In this document: in pieces, positions 10,491 through 20,771 of the stretch
Layout of the letters: each line of letters opens with the position of its first letter
Numbering within the stretch: the first letter of the stretch is position 1
Source: Torreya grandis
Taxonomy: Eukaryota; Streptophyta; Pinopsida; Cupressales; Taxaceae
Direction: 5' to 3'
DNA length: 64,000 nt
Assembly: GCA_037957365.1 (NCBI GenBank)
Contig: JARHVA010000349.1
Coordinates: forward strand, 4,266,501 to 4,330,500
Notes under the pieces: model-generated
Told to the model about the DNA's origin: nothing
The model's input: the letters and a program-made list of their open reading frames with translations, nothing else
Databases searched by the model: none
Position numbers and translations under genes: made by a program

Positions 10491-11100
10491 ATTATATACC
10501 TATAAGAGCCCATGATAAATTAGGTATGGATTATTTAAACATTATAGACTCTTTCAAGAACACTACAAAATTCATTTCTCTTTGGGATGTTCTTTATATG
10601 CCTAATAAAAAAGAACTCTTAAAAAAGTAGTTATCTACTATCCCTGTTAGTGTCTCACCCATAAATCAAAGTCATGGCCATGTTACTCTCATAAATGATC
10701 ATATTAAAATTGTTAAACTATACACTAAGGCTGATAAACCTCCACCATTTTACATCACCCTCATTATAGGTAACAAGTTGGTACATAATTGCATAGTTGA
10801 TAGTGGAGCTTCTCCTTCTGTCATGGCCAAACTTGTAGCTAACAAGATAGGCCTAAAATATGAGCCACATAGCAAAGGGGCCCTTTAATTATATGGTAAA
10901 CCTAAAAATATAGTAGGATTTATAAAATTCTTGAAGGTTTTCTTGCATGATTGTCCTAGTTTTCCTATCTTGTAAGACATAGTTGTGGTTGATCTCATAA
11001 CCCACTTTGCAATCTGTCTATCAAGGGACTTCATAGCCAAGAGGGGGGGCTATATCTCAAATAACTAGTCTTTTTTGGGCTTTAGAATAAGGTACTAGGC
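10491..11100 (+). pseudogene. Gypsy-1 protease relic with upstream conserved linker
   Basis: A linker (YLNIIDSFKNTTKFISLWD, about 10530-10590) precedes the retropepsin domain. The active site is CIVDSGASPSVMAK at about 10790-10830, followed by ANKIGLKYEPHSKG and the C-terminal CLSRDFIAKRGGY. Related domains lie at 58000-58290 (Gypsy-2) and on the minus strand at 23669-24000, and the linker also recurs in the minus-strand fragment. Stops and a frame change separate it from gag. Confidence 0.85.
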
Positions 11101-11397
11101 TAAGGTGACAATTAAGACACAACCCCTTACAAAGTTTCATATTGAGACTTATATTAAGGTAAGTTCCAATCTAAATTGCGTGTCCCATGAAGAAAAGGAC
11201 TCTATTGTATATGATAGAAATTATTCCAAGATTGAAAGTGTTTCAAATTTTTTTTCAATGAATATGACACTAATAATTATGAGCATGATCCCTATTCTTT
11301 TATGGAGGGAATTGATTTAGGAGTGTATTGTATATATGAAGAAGGAATACCAACACCTCTACTTGCCAAGGAAGAGGGTGAAGATGATGAGCTATGG
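11101..11397 (+). pseudogene. Gypsy-1 protease-RNase H linker
   Basis: The frame continues from the protease (VTIKTQPLTKFHIETYIKV) to an acidic stretch ending just before the RNase H domain. It is partly open at 11105-11317. No further domain is recognised. Confidence 0.5.
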
Positions 11398-11795
11398 AAT
11401 ATGTTTTGTGATGGTTTAAGAAGTGAAGTTAGTGTAGGGGCTAGTGTTATGTTGGTCTCCTTATATAAATAATAGTATTATGCTTCATATATATTTCATT
11501 TCAATTTTACTTGTAATGTGCCTAAGTATAAAGGTTTAATTCATGGCCTTCAATGGGCAAGGAGAAAAGGAATCAAGAACTTACAAGTATATTGGGATAA
11601 TGAATTGGTTGTGCATTAGGTGAGGAATGTGTTTTCTACCAAGAAACCTTTCCTTAAGTCATACAATAATAGGGTATGGTATTTTATTAAATACTTTAAT
11701 GCATTCAATATTCAATCAGTCCCAAGGGAGTAGAATAGTCATGCTGATAGACAAGCTACCATAGGAGCTCAATTTGATACTCTAACTACCATAAA
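11398..11795 (+). pseudogene. Gypsy-1 extra RNase H, located upstream of RT
   Basis: This is a complete RNase H fold by motif: FCDG at 11404-11415 (first catalytic D), the FNFTCN/KYKGLIHGLQWARRKG block, LQVYWDNELVV (third acidic block) and HADRQATIGAQFD (last D). The pattern F-DG ... CTNN-EYEALI-GL-A ... GDSELV-QV ... AD is that of the archaeal-type RNase H carried by Tat elements. It lies between protease and RT, not after RT. The Glu of the second block reads K-Y-K-G here but K-Y-E-A in Gypsy-2 (58598-58985). Stops, for example at a Gln in VVHQVR, make it a pseudogene. Confidence 0.82.
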
Positions 11796-12129
11796 AGAGG
11801 AGATAACCTAGTCTCATATTAAGGTCATTATCAGAATTTCTATACCTAAAAATAAAGTGTCTTAACAAGTGTTTGACAGTGAAAAATACATTGCATGATT
11901 CTTTCAAAATGAGGTTGAGTTTTCTTCAAGGAATCAAAGGAGGCTCCAAGAACAATTGGGTGATTAGATTGTGCATTTAAGAATCAATAAGATACCTAAG
12001 GGGTTTGTGACCTTATAAATTATATTAAATGAGAATGATCAAAATAAGAAGGAGAAAGTGAGTATGTCTACAAAAGAGGATAATTATGAGAGAGTCTTGA
12101 TCTTTAAGGACAAAATCCTCAAACTAGGT
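11796..12129 (+). pseudogene. Gypsy-1 RNase H-RT linker
   Basis: Degenerate coding sequence resembling the 58986-59330 linker of Gypsy-2 (both hold a stretch like KVSMYTK, here KVSMSTK, before RT). No known domain was recognised. Confidence 0.5.
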
Positions 12130-12657
12130 AAGGTATGTTCTACATTAGAGAAGAAAACATTCATTGAGCTATGTAGAGAGTTTCATGATATATTTTATTG
12201 GGAATATAAGGACCTCAAATGATTTCATCCTAGCCTAACACACCATACCATTGAGTTAGAACCTGGAGTTAAACTAGTTAGATAGAAGCAAATACCCATC
12301 AACCCCAAGGTTGAACAACTCATGAAATTAGAGCTTACAAAAATCCTTGAATATGAGATAATATTTCCCATCAAGCATTCAAAATGGGTAGATAACCTTG
12401 TGCCTATTAGAAATAAGAATGGGGAGATAAGACTTTGTGTAGAATTTAGAGATCTTAATAGAGTGTCACTTAAAGATCACTATCCTCTACCCTCAATGGA
12501 GAAAACTTTGCAAATGGTTTCAGGTTCTTAATGTTTTTCTCTTCTAGATGAAAAGTCAGGCTATAATCAAATTTTAGACAATGAGGATGATTAGTTTAAG
12601 ACATACTATACTACTAAATGGGGGCATTTTTCTTAGAATAATATGCCCTTTGGTTTG
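12130..12657 (+). pseudogene. Gypsy-1 reverse transcriptase, N-terminal half
   Basis: Ty3/gypsy RT motifs are clear: FIELCREFHDIFYWEY, INPKVEQLMKLELTKILE, FPIKHSKWVDNLVPIRNKNG, RLCVEFRDLNRVSLKDHYPLPSME and NMPFGL. The open part is 12322-12528. The domain is cut after NMPFGL by LARD-1 and resumes at 18324 with the expected next residues of the family. The GTTTG at 12653-12657 is the left target duplicate. Confidence 0.9.
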
Positions 12658-14570
12658 TGATCCAAAAACTAGGTTTATCTTTTAAATAAATCAAATAGTT
12701 TTTAAAATTAGATTATGAAAATGTCAATTCCTCAAGTGAAATAGAATTAGATGTAGAATATTCTAGGAATAAATGCAAAGTACTAAGAAAACTCTATAAA
12801 ATCATTTCTTACTTGTTTTATTCAAAATAGATTTTAAAAATAAAATATGTCATTTTCCAAAATTTAATTAAAAGGATTTGACTTTTCAGTCTGAATGTGA
12901 ATTGTTTGAACAATTCTAATTATGAAAACTCATACAACTCTATTGCTTAGTTAAATCATTCCATTCTTATTTTTATCGCTTCAAATAGTCTCTTATCTAA
13001 TTTATCATAATTAAATTCCATATATCAATTAATAATTTGAAACTAATATCTATGATGGAATAATGAAAAAATAAGAAAAATAGAGATGAGATTGTTTATG
13101 GGGTTCACCAATTGCCTATGTCCTTGAGTTCATTTTAAATATCCAATTATAAAAGATGTAAATATATAATTTAAAACTTACATCCTTATATGGTTTAATA
13201 AAACTGTAGCTCTGTGTGATATGAAGAACTCATCTATAGCAAATAAATGTTCTTCTCTTCAACCCAACAAATACTTGAAAATGTTTATATCTCTCTTGAA
13301 TGGGATAATTAATTATCTCAACTAAAGGAAAAATACTCTTAAAATATTTAAAATATATCATTAGAATTCACAAATCTCTATAATTTATATAGGCTGAAAA
13401 GACTCAAGAATAAACATGGTCAATTCACTGAAGTAAATAACATGTGTTCTTTAAGAAAAAGAGACCTTCATCTATATGAACCATCCATGCTTGAAAATAC
13501 TACTACAATTCCTTCTCTATAAAAAATATTCAACCTATATCCATCTCTATTGGCTTTCTATTCTATATAAGCTGCCCCAGAATAATAAAAATCCATAATA
13601 TATAAAATTTCCATATAGCCAATGTCAGCTAACAATTTTATATTTTTTCCTCGATGTAGAGTTATCTTTAAAATAGGCTTTGCATAGTTTTGAAATAGAA
13701 TCAAATCCCATCTACTAAGTAATGTTTTAATGCCTTGTTTAATAAAAGCATTTTAAGAGAAAGCCAACGCATATTTACCCCACCATATTCATTCCACCAA
13801 AATTGCTTGACCATCTCATGGTCATGATCCACATAGAGGAGGAGTTTGCATGCTTTGTGTTTAATGCAAAACATAAAGCATATCCCATGCATGTTAAGAT
13901 ATTTAATAAAATTTGGACTTTAGTTTAATAAAAAACCACATCCCATGTATTTTTCCATCATCCAAACTAAAGTGGGTATCCACACGGAGAAAGGTAAATA
14001 ATAATGATAAAGTGGGGGATAATGTTTATTTAAAATATCTCCCATTATTACCAAATTCCTTCCACGTGGGAGTGGGGAGAGTTTAATTTGGAACTTGGGA
14101 TTATAAAATATCCAATGGGATAAAATATTAAGTTAGGATTTTTTTAAATGGAGGATATTAAAATTTGAGACTTAATTAAATTTGGAATTAATATATCCAA
14201 TGGTAAAGTAATACCATTAATAGGATATTAATAATATTATGAAAATGGGAAAATGGGAAAATAGAGGAATTATGATTAGAAAATAATTGGATAATTTGGA
14301 ATAAAAAGAAATATTCAAAGGCATATAAAAAAATTCCTTCGATGGCAATATAATAGGAATATTGGGACGGCTAATTAAAATTGCATGATTATGAGGTGGC
14401 ATGTTGGCCAGATAGTACCACTCCTATAACCACAAAAAGTAGCATAACATCAAATAATTCCAATATAAAAAGTAATTGTATAAACTCTTTATATTTTTTC
14501 TTTGTCAATTTTATACTATGACACTTCTCTTTTTCCACATTTCCAAACCATATGAAAATTCTCCAAATCA
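12658..14570 (-). repeat. LARD-1 LTR (3' LTR in element orientation)
   Basis: It aligns with 16395-18323 throughout (for example CAAATTAAAC/GTTTAATTTGGAAC and GGCTAATTAAAATT), with many small indels. It holds a palindromic G-box CCACGTGG (14062-14069), CCAAT words near 14111 and 14198, and a minus-strand TATA-like box at 13563-13572. Confidence 0.85.
14062..14069. promoter_or_regulatory. G-box palindrome in the LARD-1 LTR
   Basis: CCACGTGG is a plant bZIP/bHLH binding core. It is kept unchanged in the other LTR at 17822-17829 although the surroundings have diverged. Confidence 0.45.
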
Positions 14571-16394
14571 AACCTCCTCAATAAGAGGCTTTCGGTCCCT
14601 GAAAGTCCAAATAATCCAACTCACACAAAATATCTCTGTAATTTCTCTTCTTTTCTATTGACAATCTTCTTGGATTGATTCTAAACATATAAGAGACAAA
14701 AATAGCATATGGAGTTATGAACTTAATCTATAAAAATTATGCAATAAAACTCTATTTCAAAAATAATATCAGTGAAATAAGACATTATAAAAACTTCCCT
14801 GTAAGAAATTAACTATCTAACTAAAACTATAACCTATTTATGGAGAGTAAAACAAATTCTTTACCCATTCTGCCAAAATGACTTGTTACCCAAAATAGTC
14901 ACAACATCTAGCAAATTCTCTCAACCCTTGCACTGAATGAAGGCTAAGGTGTTCTCCTTGTTATATCCAATATCACACAAGGGAAATCAAATGTTTCATA
15001 TTAAATGGTGTCATAGATCACCTATGTACAAAAATCCCTTATAGGACTTGTTAATAAATTAAACATCTATGTACTTGCATATATAAACTTTGCCCAAGAT
15101 ATAATGAGACTTATACATATAAGTATAAAAATGTGAAATTAATTTATTCATCCTAAGGTTATTAATGTACAATATGCACAAATAAGAGCCTCTTTACAAA
15201 CTCACAATTTTTGCAAGTAACTGTAATTCATATCATAAGCATGAAGAAAAAACTAGGAATTTTAAACTCACTTCAAGGTTTTCTCACTATTGACTACTCC
15301 CCAATTCATACCTACACATCTCATTCAAATGAGTTAGTTTTCCCAAAACATTTATTAGAGTATAAAACTAAAATAAGAGATAAAAAATATATTCAAAACA
15401 CAACTTTATCAAAATTCCTTTTCTGGATCTAATAGTTAGGAATTCTCTGAAAATAGTGTTGAAGATACACTAAGAATACTATTCCATACTATAATTATGC
15501 TTTATAAAAAAACTATTCAAGTTAACCATGTTATCAATAAGGGCTTCTCCCTCTTCATGATTTCCAACAACTAAATAGAAATTGGTTTCATCTTATATCT
15601 CTATCTTAATAAGAGTTAGACGATCCATTTTTAAAAAATAAATAAATAAAAAGGCTTTAAAAATAATTCCAAACAAAGGCATATTTTACTCCCAAAGCAA
15701 CCTTACACAAAGGATTCAATCAAAAATTGTGCAAACATAGTTACACTTACAAATAATTTATACCTCTGAAGAAATTGTAAAGTGCACCTATTGAGAATTG
15801 GTTGGCATCCTGTTGGTGTCTTAAACAATTTCATATTTACTTCCTGCAACTCTTAACAAAGTTATGAAAAATAAACCAACTTATGAACCAATTAAAACTC
15901 AATCCATAAAATGCAAATACCTATTTAATTTCCTAAACAATGCCTTATTTACCATTTCCATATCTTACCATGGAATTGGTATTTTCACTTGTTCCTATAA
16001 GCTTATAAAATATGATTAGTCATCCAAAAATAAAGGATACATAACTAGTTATCAAAGACCAAAAGATTGTGTCAATACCAATAAGAAATCATATTTCCAT
16101 CATACCTTATTCTACCCTCTATGTAAGAATAGTAATAGGACTATAAGAAATTACTCTTGGATGTGCATCATTGAAAATGCCTTGCATTTTATCTTAATGC
16201 TTCCCATGAAATAAAGGTTGATCCTACAACACCATATCACACCTCAAGTGACAATGTGTTGTTCATCATCTGTGTTGATCCTGTAGGTCTAGTGGTTTCA
16301 GAACCTTGGCTATTAGAAGCTTTTCTTCTTCCAGTGAATTGGAACATCGTATAATTTTCCTTTGCACTAACCAATCTACATAATCAACTTGATT
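14571..16394 (-). other. LARD-1 internal region, non-coding
   Basis: About 1.8 kb with no ORF that resembles a retroelement protein on either strand. On the minus strand it starts after an LTR end reading TTTTTGGTATCA, followed by AATCAAGTTG. It ends in the purine stretch GAGGAGG at 14571-14582. The primer site is uncertain because the words that look like TGGTATCA overlap the LTR end. Confidence 0.6.
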
Positions 16395-18323
16395 TGATAC
16401 CAAAAATTATTTCAAAACTAGGTTTATCTTTTAAATAAATCAAATAGTTTTTAAAATCAGATTTGTAAAATATTAATTCCTCAAGTGAAATAGAATTAGA
16501 TGCAAAATATTCTAAGAATGAATGCAAAGTGATAAAAAACTCTATAAACTCATTTCCTACTTATTATTTTATTTAAAGTGGATTTTAAAAATATAATAAT
16601 TCATTTTCCAAAATTTAATTAAAAGGACTTGACTATTAAATCTAAATGTGAATTGTTTGAACAATTCTAAATATGGGTGTTTTGAGAACTCATATAAATC
16701 TATTGCTCAGTTAAATCATTCCATTATTATTTTTATCCCTTTAAACAGTCTCTTATCCAATTTCTCATAATTAAATTCCATATATCAATGAATAATTCAA
16801 AATTGATATTTACTAATGGAATAATGAAAAATAGAGACAAGAAATTTTTTACGAGGTTCACCAATTAACTACATCCTTAGGTTTCTTTGAACTGTTCCAT
16901 TATAAACAAGATGTAAATATAGAATATAAAACTTACATCCCTATATGTTTTAATAAAACTTGCATCTTTGTGTGATATGAACTCATCTATAACATGTAAA
17001 CTTTCTTCTCTTCAACCCAATAAATACCTACAAATGATTATAGCTCTCTTGAATGAGATAAATAATTCTCTCAACCTGAGGAAAAATACTCTCAAAGGAT
17101 TTATAATATATCCTTATATTTTACAAATATTTGTAATTTATATAGGTTGAGAAAGACTCAAGAATAGACAAAATTGAAACACCATCAATTCATTGAATTA
17201 AATAACCTGCGTTCTTAAGTAAAATAGACCTTCATCTATATGGACCATCCATGCTTGAAAATATTGGTAAAATTCATTATATGTAAAAAAATATTTAATA
17301 TGTATCCATATTTATTAGTTTTATATTATCTGTAAGCTGCCCCAGAATAATAAAAATCCATAATATATAAAAATTACCATATAGCTAATGGTGGCTAACA
17401 ATTTTCTATTTCTAGCCCAAGTATAGTTATCTCTGAAATAGGCTTTGCGTGTTTTTGAAATGGAATCAAATCCCATCCATTAAGGAAGTTTTTAATTCCT
17501 TTTTTAATTAAAAAAAAAAAAAATTAAACCAACGCATACTTGCCTCACCATATTCATTCCACCAACACTACTTGACCATCTTGTGGTCATGATCCATGTG
17601 GAGGAGTTTGCATGCTTTGTGTGTAACACCAAAAATAAAACATATCCCATGCATGTTAATATATTTAATAAAATTTGGAGTTTAGTTTAAAAAAACCATA
17701 TCCCATGTATTTTACCCTCATCTACACTAAAGTGGGTATCCACATGGAGAAAGGTAAATAATAATGATAAAATAGGGGATAATGTTTATTTAAAATATCT
17801 CCCATTATCAAAAAATTCCTTCCACGTGGGAGTGGGGAGAGTTTAATTTGGAACTTGGGTTTATAAAATATCCAATGGGATAAAAATATTAAGTTGGAAT
17901 TTTTTAAATGGAGGTATTAAAATTTGGGACTTAATTAAATTTGGATTTAATATATCCAATGGTAAATTAATACCATAAATAGGATATTAATAATATTTTT
18001 AAAATGAGAAAATGGAGGAATTATAGTTGGAAAATAATTGGATTATGTGGAATAAAAATAAATATTCAAAGTCATATAAACAAAGTCTTTCGATGGTAAT
18101 ATAATAGGAATATTGGGATGGCTAATTAAAATTACATGATTATGAGGTAGCATGTTGGCTAGACAATACCACTCATACAACCACAAAAATTAGTGTAACA
18201 TCAAATAATTCCAATATAAAATCAATTATATAAACTCTTTATATTTTTGATATGTGTCAATTTTCCACTACGACACTTGTCTTTTTCACATTTTTCCAAA
18301 CCATATGAAAATCTTATGGATCA
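16395..18323 (-). repeat. LARD-1 LTR (5' LTR in element orientation)
   Basis: The 1929-base partner of 12658-14570 starts TGATACCAAAAA and ends GGATCA. It has an extra ~12 bases near its start compared with the other copy and an A-rich run at 17507-17522. Confidence 0.85.
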
Positions 18324-18801
18324 ATCTGTTCAATGTTGGTACCAAATTTCAAAAAGAAATAGACATGATCTTCAAAGGTTTGATCAATGAGATGTTATTG
18401 GTTTATCTAGATGATATAATAGCATTTTATAAAAATTCTAATGAACACATGCAACACTTGGGACAAGTGTTTGAAAGATGTAGGCAATATGGAGTATCTC
18501 TTAATCCAAAGAAATGCATCTTTAATTTTCATGAGGGTAATCTCTTAGGATATATCATTTCCAATGATGGTTTGACTATAGATCTTGAAATAATAGAGGA
18601 TGTTCTAGGCTTATCATTACCCTTGCATAAGAAAGGTCTTCAAAGTTTCTTAAGAAATATAATTTTTTTAAGGAGGTTCATACCTAGTTTTTCATCTTTG
18701 GTGAAACCTATCATAGCTATGCTCATGAAGAACCAAGTATTTACCTAGACCAAAGAGGGTAAGAGTAATTTTGAATCCATAAAGAAAATAATTTTAAAAT
18801 C
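18324..18801 (+). pseudogene. Gypsy-1 reverse transcriptase, C-terminal half
   Basis: RT resumes after LARD-1 with NVGTKFQKEIDMIFKGL and the catalytic box LVYLDDIIAF at about 18395-18424. Then follow SLNPKKCIFNFHEGNLLGYIIS and FLRRFIPSFSSLVKPI. The open stretch ends at a TAG at 18746. The palm motif Y-L-D-D is intact, so the damage lies in the insertion and stops rather than in the active site. Confidence 0.92.
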
Positions 18802-19200
18802 TCCTACTCTTGTGAATCCTAATTTTACTTAAGTCTTCAATTTGTATTCATTTGATAACCTTGATATTATCTTAGCCATGCTAATGCAAAATAAAGATGA
18901 GGGTGTAGAATAGCCAATCGTATTCTTTAGTCAAGTTTTAGAATATTATTAAGTCAATTACACATTTATAGAGAAACAAGTCCTTGTTTTTGTAAAGGGA
19001 CTAAAAAAGTTTAGACATATGGTTTCAAATAATAAGATTCACGTTATGGTCTCTCATCCTAGTACCAAAGAGTTGCTCTTGAGCATAGATCTTAGCAAAG
19101 AGAGGGTAGGGTAGATCACTAAAGTAATGAAATATGATGTTGATATCAAGGTGACAAAATGGATAAGGGGTAAATGATTTTTTGAACATCTAGCTTCAAA
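18802..19200 (+). pseudogene. Gypsy-1 second RNase H (gypsy type), catalytic Asp missing
   Basis: The domain follows RT directly: SPTLVNPNF, NLYSFDN, PIVFFSQVLEYY, EKQVLVFVKGLKKFRHM. In standard gypsy RNase H the first block reads Y-T-D-A-S; here the D position is F (LYSFDN), and Gypsy-2 has F at the same place (FYTFVNE). The shared change suggests that this domain was already inactive in the family ancestor and that the upstream RNase H did the work. Stops are also present. Confidence 0.75.
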
Positions 19201-20545
19201 TATTCATGAGTCAAAGGAAGAGGTTCTAGTCAATCACGATTGTTTCCAATCAACTGGTTCATTACCTCCATAAAGTTTGACACATGATGTGATCAGATTT
19301 ATTTAAAATAATGAGTATCCTAATAATATGAGTAGATTATAAAAGAGATATTTTAGACTAAAATCTATTCCCTTTTATCTTGTAGATGGTTTGCATTTTA
19401 GGAGGGACATCAATGGTGTGTTATTGAGATGCATTGATAATGATCATTTTAGAGTGCTGCTTGAGAAGTTTCATGATGGGACAACAAAAGGTCATTTCTC
19501 TCCAAGAACCACAACTGCCAAGATCATGACAGTAGGCTATTATTAGCCTATCATCTTCAAGGATTTCCATGCTTGGGTGAGAAGATGAGGACAATGTGAT
19601 TTTTGTAGGAAAATAGAAGCTTGTAGCTCTTCTTTTGAAGCCTATCCAAGTTGATCAACCTTTCATGCAATGGGGTATTGATTTCATTGGCATGATAAAT
19701 TCCCCATCAAGTGTTTGTCATAAATGGAGAATCATAGTAATTGATTATTTTAAAATATGGGTTGAGGTATTATCATTGAAGGAAGCTACTGAGAATGCTA
19801 TCTCGAAGTTATATGATAGCATCATAACAAGGTTTAGGACTCCTACTATTATTTCAGATAATATTCTTGCTTTTATGGGTGCTAAGACAACCGGTTGGAA
19901 AAATATCAATGGTATATTATTTAGTACTTCATCCAACTATTACCCTCAAGGTTGGTTGAATCTACTAACAAAAATCTAATCAAAATCATTAAGAGAACCT
20001 TGGAGCATAACCAAAGAGATCGGTACACCAAATTGAAGATACCCTTATGGGATGATAAGATAAATCCCAAGAGGTCAATAGGGAATTCTCATTTTGTGCT
20101 TATCTATGAAAGGGAAGCTAGGTTTTCTATTTCTAAAGAGCTACCTGCATTAGAGCTAGCACATCAACTAGAGTTTCTTGATAATACCATAATGAAGGTG
20201 AGATTGACAAAGTCAATGGAGTTGTAAGAGACTAGAGATAAACTCATCAGGTTATGGAACATCACCAAGTACTAATGAATAGGTACTTTGATGAGAAGGA
20301 AAATCTAAGATCATTTCAATAAGGTGACATAGTATTGAAATGGGATGAAGATAGAGAAAATCTAGGGAGATATACCAAATTTGATACCCTATGGATTAGA
20401 CCATATATCATCATCAAGTACAAGCAAATCAAATCTTTTTAGTTAGTGAGGATGAATGGATAAGAGATACGTATCCCTATAAATGGGATACATTTGAAAC
20501 TTTGTTATTGAGAACTGAAGGTCAATTTTGTAAATATTAGATTAG
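19201..20545 (+). pseudogene. Gypsy-1 integrase relic
   Basis: The zinc region has EKFHDG and GHFSPRTTTAKIM (two His, about 19465-19530) and a later QCDFC pair. The core starts QVDQPFMQWGIDFIGMIN at about 19645 (first D), has ISDN at 19854-19865 (second D) and LVESTNKNL at about 19948-19978 (E). A frameshift lies near 19940-19950, and the second frame continues at 19952-20224 with LKIPLWDDKINPKR. A C-terminal part with LKWDED and RYTKFDTLW reaches about 20545. No chromodomain is seen. Confidence 0.88.
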
Positions 20546-20771
20546 GTGTGTGTTTCCTTTCTTATTGTGTTGTGTTCCATAAGTGATTTTGAAGAACAAG
20601 TGTGTTTCTTGATTTATGTTTTGTTCTTATTATTTTCTATTATTTGGTGTGTTCTTAACAAGGAAGTTTTTATGTTAAACCTGTATACTTATGACTCTAT
20701 AACCCAATGGAGAAGATTAGGTAATTGATCATGGCATAGTGAGCATACCACCCTTGGAAAATCACTAAGAA
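20546..20771 (+). other. Gypsy-1 3' untranslated stretch
   Basis: T-rich sequence between integrase and right LTR. There is no convincing polypurine tract directly before 20772; AATGGAGAAGATTAGG at about 20706-20721 is the only purine-rich run. Confidence 0.5.

Larger units (their letters stand above)
12658..18323 (-). mobile_element. LARD-1: non-coding LTR element nested in Gypsy-1 RT
   Basis: Two ~1.9-kb direct repeats (12658-14570 and 16395-18323) flank 1.8 kb without any retroelement protein. Ends are TG...CA. The flanks GTTTG (12653-12657) and ATCTG (18324-18328) fit a decayed 5-base target duplication. The minus strand shows GAGGAGG next to the 14570 end, which would be the polypurine tract, so the element reads leftwards. 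Size and lack of genes fit a large retrotransposon derivative that depends on another element for its enzymes. The autonomous partner is not identified here. Confidence 0.8.
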
